From Porphyromonadaceae bacterium UBA7203 (GTDB taxonomy: Bacteria > Bacteroidota > Bacteroidia > Bacteroidales > Muribaculaceae): DNA of 64,000 nt. Location: contig DKUN01000006.1 of NCBI GenBank assembly GCA_002490725.1, positions 1-64,000 on the forward strand. The letters are read 5' to 3'. Shown piece by piece: positions 1-6,750 of this stretch (position 1 is its first letter; each line of letters opens with the position of its first letter). A program made the translations under genes and the position numbers. Below the pieces are notes generated by a model. That model was not told where the DNA came from and made no database searches. It worked only from the letters and a program-made list of their open reading frames with translations.

Positions 1-113
1 CTTAATTACGACACAGCCTCTTCCGTGTTCCGGCGCAGGCGGCCGACGGGCGTGTGATGGAGCGGATTTGCGTATTTTTTTTGGTCGGGTTTTATTATCC
101 GGGAATTTTGTCG

Positions 114-121
114 TAAATTTG
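114..121 (+). promoter_or_regulatory. -7 promoter box of the VTC/DUF4956/DUF2490 operon
   Basis: TAAATTTG matches the Bacteroidetes -7 consensus TAnnTTTG. I see no good TTTG -33 box at the expected distance. The box ends only 4 nt before the ATG at 126, and an in-frame stop (120-122) rules out an earlier start, so a transcript from here would be almost leaderless. Confidence 0.4.
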
Positions 122-125
122 AGCG

Positions 126-893
126 ATGTTACAGCAACTGTTAGAAACCTTCAGGTCAGTATCGCTCGAGCAGATGGGCAAGGTAAAGCTCATGAACCGG
201 GTTGATACGAAGTTCGTCACGACTCTTGACCGCCTTGAGTGTCTGCTTGCCATGGCTGCCGGCAGTTACTCGGTGCAGCAGATAGAGGGGCGCCTGATGA
301 TGCCCTACACGACGCTCTATTTCGACACTTGCACCTGCGACATGTTTGCCCAGCACCATCGGGGCCGCAAGTCGCGCCAGAAAATCCGCATCAGGCGCTA
401 TGAGAATTCCGGAGTGGCATTTCTCGAGGTGAAGCGCAAAAACAACAAGGGGCGCACCGACAAGAAGCGCATGCAGGTCGGCGAGCGCACGCCCGACCTT
501 GACCGGGAGCCGTATCGCACGTTTCTGATTCAGAAGTCGCGCTACGGAGCCGAGCGCCTGTTGCCCCAGTTGAGCAATTCGTTCAGGCGCATAACTCTGG
601 TGAACGACGCCATGACAGAGCGTCTGACAATCGACATTGACCTGCGCTTTCACAACGAGCAGACCGGACTCGACGCCGACATGGGGCCGCTGGTAATCAT
701 CGAGGTGAAACGCGACGGCCTGACCGAGTCGCCGGTCATGGAGATGCTGCGCACGCTGCGCATTCAGCAGAGCGGGTTCAGCAAGTACTGTATAGGCATG
801 TCGCTGACCAATTCGGCCCTGAAGACCAATCGGTTCAAGGAGCGGTTGCGCTACGTGGAGCGGCTGCGCCTGAGGGCGGCCGAGGCCGTGTGA
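126..893 (+). CDS. VTC domain-containing protein (polyphosphate polymerase-like)
   Basis: This 255-residue protein has the layout of the VTC/CYTH-like tunnel fold, the catalytic fold of yeast polyphosphate polymerase Vtc4. Visible features are an N-terminal MNRVDTKF segment (R25, K29), a basic strand with R88, R90, R91 and Y92, an E101-x-K103-x-K105 strand, and a C-terminal IIEVKR strand. These alternating basic and acidic residues normally line the nucleotide/polyphosphate tunnel. There is no signal peptide or membrane helix, so it is probably cytosolic. It is followed after 58 nt by a DUF4956 membrane protein, a recurrent partner of VTC proteins in bacteria. Family assignment is firm; polyphosphate synthesis is inferred, and a role in another nucleotide-dependent modification is possible. 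Confidence 0.85.
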   Translation: MLQQLLETFRSVSLEQMGKVKLMNRVDTKFVTTLDRLECLLAMAAGSYSVQQIEGRLMMPYTTLYFDTCTCDMFAQHHRGRKSRQKIRIRRYENSGVAFLEVKRKNNKGRTDKKRMQVGERTPDLDREPYRTFLIQKSRYGAERLLPQLSNSFRRITLVNDAMTERLTIDIDLRFHNEQTGLDADMGPLVIIEVKRDGLTESPVMEMLRTLRIQQSGFSKYCIGMSLTNSALKTNRFKERLRYVERLRLRAAEAV

Positions 894-951
894 CGCAAAC
901 CCTTAAAGAGAAAAAAGTCATTAACATATTAAATACCTTAAATCCTTAAAA

Positions 952-1647
952 ATGGAAGAATTAACCGAACCGATTATCGAGCGCACACACGCTTCGCTGT
1001 GGTCGCTGATTGACCCTGCCGGTTTTGACTCGGGCGATATGCTCGAACTGCTTATACGCTTCATGTTCAATGCACTGGTGGTTACATGTATAATTCACCT
1101 GCTCTACTATCCGAAGAGCCGCCGCAAGGATTATTACTTCACGTTCTCGCTGATTTCGGTGAGCATCTTCTTCCTGATTTTCCTTTTGGGGGGCGTCAAG
1201 CTCAAGGTCGGATTCGCTCTCGGCCTCTTTGCCATATTCGGCATTATACGCTACCGGACCGAGTCGATGCCGGTGCGCGAAATGACATATCTGTTTGTCA
1301 TCATTGCAATTTCGGTCATCAACGCCCTGGCGTCGCATCTGGTTCAGGCTCTGGTCGCCAACGTTCTGTTTATCGGATGGATATGGATTTGCGAGAGTAC
1401 GAAGTGGCTCAAGCATATTGCCTGCAAGCTGGTGCTCTACGACCGCCCCGAGCTGACCGCTCCCGCCCGCTACGCCGAGCTGGTCGAGGACCTGAAAAAG
1501 CGCACCGGACTTGACATTCAGCGTGTTGAGATAGGCCACATCGATTTCCTGCGCGACACGGCCATGCTCAAGGTCTACTACATTCCGGTCGACAATCTGG
1601 AAAACACGGTTGATCACCTCGTAAAGTTCCCTAAGGAGGGGCAATGA
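952..1647 (+). CDS. DUF4956 domain-containing membrane protein
   Basis: This 231-residue inner-membrane protein belongs to DUF4956. About four to five hydrophobic helices lie between residues 25 and 140, separated by short charged loops such as YYPKSRRKDYY and IRYRTESMPVREM. A soluble C-terminal domain follows (about residues 165-231). The family has no established biochemical role but is repeatedly encoded next to VTC-domain proteins, as here, so the two may work together at the membrane. Its stop codon overlaps the next start (ATGA, 1644-1647), indicating translational coupling with the DUF2490 gene. The start at 952 is the first ATG after the upstream gene. Confidence 0.85.
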   Translation: MEELTEPIIERTHASLWSLIDPAGFDSGDMLELLIRFMFNALVVTCIIHLLYYPKSRRKDYYFTFSLISVSIFFLIFLLGGVKLKVGFALGLFAIFGIIRYRTESMPVREMTYLFVIIAISVINALASHLVQALVANVLFIGWIWICESTKWLKHIACKLVLYDRPELTAPARYAELVEDLKKRTGLDIQRVEIGHIDFLRDTAMLKVYYIPVDNLENTVDHLVKFPKEGQ

Positions 1648-2414
1648 CCGCCGCCATGACAGCAAAAAGCATTCTTGCGGGCGCTATTATTATGGTGTCG
1701 GCTATGGCCGCTCCCGCCCAGACGCTGCTCGGCGGAGCCGAGATTTCGAAAAAATTGCCGTTAGGGCTTTCGGCCGGCGCCGGAGTGGAATATCGCTCCA
1801 TGAACTGGCTGAAGAACACCGAGCAGTGGAGCGCCGAAGCCTCGCTCGGCTATAAGCCGATTAAATACCTGAAAGTCGGCGTCGGCTATAAGTTCATTCA
1901 GGCCTGTACGCCTGCCGGCGAAAACAGCGACGGCTACACCTCGCCGCGCTACTGGGACTCGAAGCACCGTGTAAGCGTCAGCCTGACCGGCCAGTGGAAG
2001 CCGTCGGGCAAGCTGACCCTGAGCCTGCGCGAGCGCTGGCAGTACACCTACAGGCCAGCACACGACGTTCCTCAGTTTAACGAAGGCTTTCCATGGGGCA
2101 ACAAAACCGTCAGCGAAAAGAGCACGCATATTCTCCGCAGCCGTCTCCAGGCCGAGTACAAGCCGCGCAAAAAGAGCCGCTGGACTCCGTTTGTGAACTT
2201 CGAGCTCTATAGCCGCATGGCCGAAATCAACCACACGAAAAGCAAACGCACGGGCGCCGCATTTTGCGACAAATGGCGTCTGGCAGCCGGCACCGAGTTT
2301 AAAATCAACAAGCGCAACGGGCTTGAACTCTTTTACCGCTACGCCAATCAATCCGAGCCCGACGAGAACGATTCGGCCCACACGATCGCTCTGGTCTATT
2401 CATTCTCGCTCTGA
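1644..2414 (+). CDS. DUF2490 family outer-membrane beta-barrel protein
   Basis: This 256-residue protein begins with a signal peptide ending near MAAPAQT (about residue 27). The rest is alternating aromatic/polar strands typical of a small outer-membrane barrel (for example GAGVEYRSMNW, GVGYKFIQ, LELFYRYANQ), ending in an aromatic-rich strand ALVYSFSL. It resembles the DUF2490 family. The start overlaps the DUF4956 stop by 4 nt and has an unusually clear Shine-Dalgarno-like sequence, AAGGAGGGG at 1633-1641, which decides the start. As third gene of the operon it may be the outer-membrane component of whatever the VTC/DUF4956 pair does; that link is inference from position only. Confidence 0.75.
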   Translation: MTAAMTAKSILAGAIIMVSAMAAPAQTLLGGAEISKKLPLGLSAGAGVEYRSMNWLKNTEQWSAEASLGYKPIKYLKVGVGYKFIQACTPAGENSDGYTSPRYWDSKHRVSVSLTGQWKPSGKLTLSLRERWQYTYRPAHDVPQFNEGFPWGNKTVSEKSTHILRSRLQAEYKPRKKSRWTPFVNFELYSRMAEINHTKSKRTGAAFCDKWRLAAGTEFKINKRNGLELFYRYANQSEPDENDSAHTIALVYSFSL

Positions 2415-2437
2415 AAATCATGCCACCGGCCTGAAAA

Positions 2438-2469
2438 TTTGCAAAAGCGCAAGTTTTTTTGTTACTTTG
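2438..2469 (+). promoter_or_regulatory. Promoter of the MFS transporter gene
   Basis: A -33 box TTTG (2438-2441) is followed after 20 nt by TTACTTTG (2462-2469), a 7/8 match to TAnnTTTG. The predicted start is near 2475, leaving a leader of about 45 nt before the ATG at 2520. Confidence 0.6.
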
Positions 2470-2519
2470 CAGCAATGAATACCATGAAAATTCATCAAAC
2501 CAATCATTAAGTAATAATT

Positions 2520-3794
2520 ATGAGCCAACAAAAAAAGCAATGGGGAGCCATCATCGTGATGATTGCGCTCTTCGCCATGATTGCCTTCGTGACCAACCTG
2601 TGCACGCCCATGGCAACCATCATCAAGAACCAGGGATCAATTTCCAACGTGCTTGCCCAGATTGGCAACTACGGTAACTTCGTCGCATATCTCGTAATGG
2701 GTATTCCCGCCGGTATGCTCATTTCGAAATTCGGCTACAAGAAAACCGCCCTCATCGGTCTCGCCATCGGTATTGCCGGCATCCTTATCCAGTGGGCCAG
2801 CGGCCTGATGGAAGGCAGCTATGAACTCGGCGCGATTTTTGCAGTCTATCTGATCGGCGCGTTCATTGCCGGTCTCTGCATGTGTATTCTCAACTGCGTC
2901 GTGAACCCGATGCTTAACATTCTCGGCGGCGGCGGCAACAAGGGCAACCAGCTCATTCAGCTCGGCGGCGTGTTCAACTCGTCGGCGGCCGTCTGCTGCT
3001 ATATCCTGATGGGTGCTCTCATCGCCGACGTTACCCGCTCGAAAATCGCCGACGTTGAAATCGCCCTGATGATTGCTCTTGCAATTTTTGTGGTGGCATT
3101 CATCGTAATCTGCTTCACCAAAATCGAAGAACCCGCCCAGGCTCCCGTGCAGCTCAGCCTCATCAAAGGCGCCATGGGCTATCGCCACTTCGCTCTCGGC
3201 GCCCTCGGCATCTTCCTTTACATGGGCATCGAGGTAGGCGTGCCTAACTTCGTTCAGCAGTATCTCGTCAACGAGGTCGGCATGGCCGCCGGCATCGTGG
3301 GCCTGCTCGTGGCCGTTTACTGGTTCATGATGCTCATCGGCCGCTTCGTCGGCGCCAGCATCGGCAGCAAAATCAGCGCCCGCGCAATGATTACCACCGT
3401 CAGCATCGCAACCCTCTGCCTCGTGCTCTTCGGCATGTATGCTCCCGCCGACGTGCTCGTTTCGTTCCCCGGCGTTGACTGGGGCTCGCTGAGCATTGTC
3501 TGGGCCGAGATTCCCGTAGGTATCTTCGCGTTCCTGCTCGTAGGCCTCTGCACTTCTGTAATGTGGGGCGCCATCTTCAACATGGCCGTTGAAGGCCTCG
3601 GCAAGTACACCGCCATCGCCTCCGGCATCTTCATGACCATGGTGTTCGGCTGCGCTGTGATGATGTTCATCCAGGCATCCGTGGCCGATGCAGTTGGCTA
3701 TATCCAGAGCTTCTGGGTAGTAGTTGCCTGCGCTGCCTACCTGCTGTTCTACGCCCTTGTCGGCTCGAAGGTTTCAAAGCGCGCCGACAAATAA
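2520..3794 (+). CDS. MFS transporter, possibly sugar:proton symporter
   Basis: This 424-residue protein is almost entirely hydrophobic, with about 12 transmembrane helices. An MFS-like loop (MLISKFGYKKTALIG, about residues 62-76) follows helix 2, and a shorter central loop (CFTKIEEPAQAPVQ, about 198-211) divides the halves. The arrangement resembles the FucP/fucose-galactose-glucose symporter group of Bacteroidetes, but the substrate cannot be read from sequence. It stands alone, with its own promoter at 2438-2469 and a hairpin after the stop. No adjacent catabolic genes identify the cargo. Confidence 0.8.
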   Translation: MSQQKKQWGAIIVMIALFAMIAFVTNLCTPMATIIKNQGSISNVLAQIGNYGNFVAYLVMGIPAGMLISKFGYKKTALIGLAIGIAGILIQWASGLMEGSYELGAIFAVYLIGAFIAGLCMCILNCVVNPMLNILGGGGNKGNQLIQLGGVFNSSAAVCCYILMGALIADVTRSKIADVEIALMIALAIFVVAFIVICFTKIEEPAQAPVQLSLIKGAMGYRHFALGALGIFLYMGIEVGVPNFVQQYLVNEVGMAAGIVGLLVAVYWFMMLIGRFVGASIGSKISARAMITTVSIATLCLVLFGMYAPADVLVSFPGVDWGSLSIVWAEIPVGIFAFLLVGLCTSVMWGAIFNMAVEGLGKYTAIASGIFMTMVFGCAVMMFIQASVADAVGYIQSFWVVVACAAYLLFYALVGSKVSKRADK

Positions 3795-3816
3795 ACCGAC
3801 CCGAAATCTCATTAAG

Positions 3817-3845
3817 CGGAGGGCGCGACACTGTTGCGCCCTCCG
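3817..3845 (+). terminator. Hairpin downstream of the MFS gene
   Basis: A perfect 10-bp inverted repeat, CGGAGGGCGC (3817-3826) and GCGCCCTCCG (3836-3845), with a 9-nt loop lies 22 nt after the MFS stop. It is followed by TAAATTTGCC, not a clean T-tract. It is probably a terminator, but the downstream TAAATTTG (3846-3853) also fits a -7 box for the next gene. Confidence 0.55.
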
Positions 3846-3923
3846 TAAATTTGCCTTATAAGCCCCCTCTCTTCCATAGCGAATCAACTTATTTTTAATC
3901 TCTAAACTCCCCCAACATCAGCA

Positions 3924-4370
3924 GTGTCAAACTGGTTTGAATGCAAAGTCGCCTACCATAAGCTGGTCGAAAACGGCGTACAGAAAAAAGTTACCGACAC
4001 CTTCATGGTCGATGCTCTCAGCTTTACCGAGGCAGAAGCCCGTGTTATCGAAGAAGTTACTCCCTTTGTCAGTGGCGAAATGGACGTTGCCTCCGTCAAA
4101 AAGACCAAAATATCCGAAATTTTCCGCGACGACACCGCCGACAAGTGGTATCTCGTAAAGGTCGCGTTCATCACTATCGATGAAAAGACCGCGGCAGAAA
4201 AGCGCGCCATTTCGCAGATTCTTGTTGCCGGCTCGACCTTCAAAGGCGCCTACGACAACTTCATGGAAGGCATGAAGGGCACAATGGCCGATTTTGAAAT
4301 CGTAGCCGTTACCGAGACCGCGATTCTCGATGTCTATGCCGCCAAGCTCGATGCCTCGAATCAGCACTAA
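3924..4370 (+). CDS. DUF4494 domain-containing protein
   Basis: This 148-residue soluble protein has no signal peptide or membrane helix. It matches the Bacteroidetes family DUF4494: N-terminal WFECKVAYHKLVENG, central KWYLVKVAFITIDEK and C-terminal DFEIVAVTETAILDVY. The two KV-x-Y/F strand repeats (about residues 7-25 and 73-90) suggest an internal duplication. The only in-frame start is a GTG at 3924, since no ATG precedes the conserved N-terminus. Its end overlaps the yggS-like gene by 20 nt, so the two are co-translated. Its function is unknown; the constant neighbourhood with a PLP-homeostasis protein is the only clue. Confidence 0.85.
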   Translation: MSNWFECKVAYHKLVENGVQKKVTDTFMVDALSFTEAEARVIEEVTPFVSGEMDVASVKKTKISEIFRDDTADKWYLVKVAFITIDEKTAAEKRAISQILVAGSTFKGAYDNFMEGMKGTMADFEIVAVTETAILDVYAAKLDASNQH

Positions 4371-5004
4371 GATAGCCGAAATCAGCGGGTCGCTGCCCGA
4401 CGGCGTCCGTCTGGTCGCCGTCAGCAAGTTTCACCCGCTGCCGTCGCTGCTCGAAGCCTATGGTGCCGGGCAGCGGCTTTTTGGCGAAAGCCGGGCCGAC
4501 GAACTCGTTGCCAAGGCCGCTGCCATGCCCGCCGATGTGGAGTGGCACTTTATCGGCCATTTGCAGACCAACAAGGTAAGGCGCGTGGTTGCGTGCGCGT
4601 CGGTGATTGAAAGCATCGACTCGCTCAGGCTGCTGCAGGCCGTCAGCGCCGAGGCCGTCAAGGCAGGCCGCACGGTCAGAGTGCTGCTTCAGGTCCATGT
4701 TGCCGCCGAAGAGACCAAGACAGGCTTCGAGCCCGAGCAGCTCCTCGAAGCCGCCGCCATAGGCCGCGACCTGCCCGGCATCGAAATTTCCGGAGTGATG
4801 GGCATGGCCACAAACACCGACGACGCCGACCGCATAGCCGCCGACTTCGACGCCATAGCGGGTGTGGCCGGGCGTGTGCGCATGCTTGTGCCCGGTGCCA
4901 GTGAAATAAGCATGGGCATGAGCGGCGACTGGCCCCTTGCCGTGGCCCGCGGCGCCACTCTTGTCAGAATCGGCTCGGATATATTCGGCCCACGCGAATA
5001 TTAG
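4351..5004 (+). CDS. yggS: YggS/PLPBP family pyridoxal-phosphate homeostasis protein
   Basis: This protein of about 217 residues belongs to the single-domain PLP-binding alanine-racemase-fold family (YggS/PLPBP), which buffers pyridoxal phosphate and affects amino-acid metabolism. Hallmarks are VRLVAVSKFHP, carrying the PLP lysine, the FGESRADEL segment, WHFIGHLQTNK, and the phosphate-binding end SMGMSGDWPLAVARGATLVRIGSDIFG. I chose ATG 4351 because it gives the usual spacing of about 18 residues before the PLP-lysine strand; ATGs at 4330 and 4336 in the same frame would add seven or five residues. It overlaps the DUF4494 stop by 20 nt, implying coupled translation. Confidence 0.9.
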   Translation: MPRISTKIAEISGSLPDGVRLVAVSKFHPLPSLLEAYGAGQRLFGESRADELVAKAAAMPADVEWHFIGHLQTNKVRRVVACASVIESIDSLRLLQAVSAEAVKAGRTVRVLLQVHVAAEETKTGFEPEQLLEAAAIGRDLPGIEISGVMGMATNTDDADRIAADFDAIAGVAGRVRMLVPGASEISMGMSGDWPLAVARGATLVRIGSDIFGPREY

Positions 5005-5080
5005 GCATTGAATTTGAAAAATTTAACCAATCGCTTTTGCATTTTTTTGCACGAAATGCGTAAATGTCAAAAAAAATGTG

Positions 5081-5112
5081 TAACTTAGCGCCGTTAAATA
5101 TGGCTTTATAGC
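5081..5112 (+). promoter_or_regulatory. Candidate promoter and leader hairpin of the ompA-like gene
   Basis: TAACTTAG (5081-5088) is a 7/8 match to TAnnTTTG. No TTTG lies at the right distance upstream, so the -33 box is weak. Transcription from here would give an A/T-rich leader of about 70 nt containing a short hairpin GGCT-TTAT-AGCC (5101-5112). Confidence 0.35.
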
Positions 5113-5162
5113 CTCTTGAAACGTCAAAACTATTTATTTAACTCAATAACTCATAACTATTT

Positions 5163-6386
5163 ATGAAGAAAAGTGCACTTTTTTCTCTCGCATGTGCTGC
5201 TCTCGTATCTGCTAATGTAGCTACCGCAGCTGTTCCCGAGATCACTTATGTTGAGGATCCTGCTCAGGGTTATACCTTCAACCGCTTTAAAGACAACTGG
5301 TTCCTCACCGCTGAAGGTGGTGTGAACGTTGTTCTGGGTCCCACCGATAAGGTTCTCGACTTCGGTGACCGCATCGCTCCCGCTTTCGGCCTGCAGGTCG
5401 GCAAGTGGTTCTCGCCCCTGATGGGCTTCCGTGGTGGTCTTACCTACCTCGGCCAGAAGGGCGCTGCCAACAACCTCGGCGCTTATGGTCTGACCAAGGA
5501 CGCCAACGGCTACATGATGCACGACGGCTACTACAAGACCCACATCGCTCAGCTCGGCGTTAACTTCGACGCTATGCTGAACATCACCAACTGGTGGTGC
5601 GGCTACAAGCCCAACCGTGTTTACAACTTCATTGCCTATGTCGGCGGTGCTACCTACTTCGGTTTCCAGCACAAGTTCGGCAAGGACGGCAACGACGGCT
5701 GGCAGACCAGCGACTTCGACACCTCGCTCGCTCTCCGCGGCGGTTTCATCAACAGCTTCAACGTTAGCCGTCAGGTTGCCCTCAGCCTCGACCTCCGCTA
5801 CACCGCTATGAGCCTCAACAGCGAACCTGCCGAGTACAACCGCATCGGTAACAACGTTTCCGCTTTCCTCGGTGTGACCTACCTCTTCAACCAGCGTACC
5901 TGGAACGCGCCCATCGTGCCCGTTATCCCCGTTATCGAAGACTGCGATCCCATCAAGGCTCGCCTCGCTGAATGCGAAGGCCGTCTGCAGGACACCCAGC
6001 GCAAGCTCGACGAATGCCTCCGTCGCCCCGCTCCCAAGGCTCCCGAAGCCGCTCCCTGCATCCAGCCCATCGCTACCACCTACTACTCGATCGGTTCTGC
6101 TACCGTTAGCCGCGTTGACCGCAACGTCCTCAAGAGCGTAGCCGCTACCATGAAGGCTGACACCAGCGTTAAGTACAACGTTTGCGGCTGGGCCGACAAC
6201 TACACCGGCACCGACGCTGTTAACTCGCGTCTCCGCACCAAGCGTGCTGAAAACGTTAAGCGTATCCTCGTTGCCAACGGCGTTAGCGCTGACCAAATCA
6301 ACGTTATCACCAACTCCGGTGACCGTTATGCCGGTAAGGAGAACGTTTACCTCGACCGCTGCGTAACCATCGAGCCCGTGAAGTAA
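5163..6386 (+). CDS. OmpA family outer-membrane protein
   Basis: This 407-residue protein has a lysine-rich signal peptide ending near ANVATAA. An N-terminal beta-barrel follows (about residues 25-250), then a linker rich in cysteine and proline (about 255-300). The C-terminal OmpA peptidoglycan-binding domain is at about 305-407. In it, GWADNYTGTDAVNSRLRTKRAENVKRIL carries the Asp and Arg that normally bind diaminopimelate. It should anchor the outer membrane to the cell wall and may act as a porin. Codons favour GCT, CGT, GGT and GTT much more than in its neighbours, as expected of a very abundant protein. It is monocistronic, with a strong terminator at 6413-6443. Confidence 0.9.
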   Translation: MKKSALFSLACAALVSANVATAAVPEITYVEDPAQGYTFNRFKDNWFLTAEGGVNVVLGPTDKVLDFGDRIAPAFGLQVGKWFSPLMGFRGGLTYLGQKGAANNLGAYGLTKDANGYMMHDGYYKTHIAQLGVNFDAMLNITNWWCGYKPNRVYNFIAYVGGATYFGFQHKFGKDGNDGWQTSDFDTSLALRGGFINSFNVSRQVALSLDLRYTAMSLNSEPAEYNRIGNNVSAFLGVTYLFNQRTWNAPIVPVIPVIEDCDPIKARLAECEGRLQDTQRKLDECLRRPAPKAPEAAPCIQPIATTYYSIGSATVSRVDRNVLKSVAATMKADTSVKYNVCGWADNYTGTDAVNSRLRTKRAENVKRILVANGVSADQINVITNSGDRYAGKENVYLDRCVTIEPVK

Positions 6387-6412
6387 ACCCCTCTTCAAAA
6401 TTGAATATCCCG

Positions 6413-6443
6413 ACCGGGTGGCTATCAGTAGCCACCCGGTTTT
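6413..6443 (+). terminator. Rho-independent terminator of the ompA-like gene
   Basis: A perfect 12-bp stem ACCGGGTGGCTA / TAGCCACCCGGT (6413-6424 and 6429-6440) with a TCAG tetraloop runs into TTTT (6440-6443), 27 nt after the stop codon. Confidence 0.85.
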
Positions 6444-6652
6444 GTATGTGCCGGCGGGTAGCGCCTGCTTTTGGTTTGCTTGCCCGCGGGGTGATAGTCG
6501 GGGCGGGGCCATGCCGGAGCTTGGCGGAGAGCCGGAGGCTACGCGCTGCAATGTTCTGTTGAGCCTGAGGGCCGGCGTTGAGCGCCAAGGGGGGATGGTG
6601 CCGCGCTAAATATAGTGCCGGTTGTCAGGAAAAAAGGGAAATGGTATGGCAC
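6444..6652. other. Gene-free spacer between convergent terminators
   Basis: About 210 bp lie between the ompA-like terminator and the sialidase terminator. The stretch is GC-rich (runs such as GGGGCGGGGCC near 6500). I see no credible reading frame, promoter or known RNA in it. A 63-codon open frame on the plus strand starts inside the terminator stem and has no recognisable features. Confidence 0.5.
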
Positions 6653-6691
6653 AAAAATAAGCGTCGCGTGGAACTAAGCCGCGCGACGCTT
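6653..6691 (-). terminator. Rho-independent terminator of the sialidase gene
   Basis: On the minus strand, a 10-bp perfect stem AAGCGTCGCG / CGCGACGCTT (plus-strand positions 6659-6668 and 6682-6691) is followed by ATTTTT (plus strand AAAAA at 6653-6657). It lies about 60 nt downstream of the sialidase stop. Confidence 0.8.
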
Positions 6692-6750
6692 GGTTGTTTA
6701 TGGAGTGAGGATTTGGAGAGAGTCGAGGGGGAGAGAGATGGTGGGGCCGT

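Noticed and set aside
3846..3853. TAAATTTG as a firm promoter for the DUF4494 gene
   Set aside because: No -33 box is present and the position overlaps the end of the hairpin after the MFS gene; kept only as a possibility.
5157..6551. 464-codon open frame on the minus strand opposite the OmpA-like gene
   Set aside because: It mirrors a strongly supported gene, is low-complexity (Val/Gly/Glu rich), has no known domain and is a codon-bias shadow.
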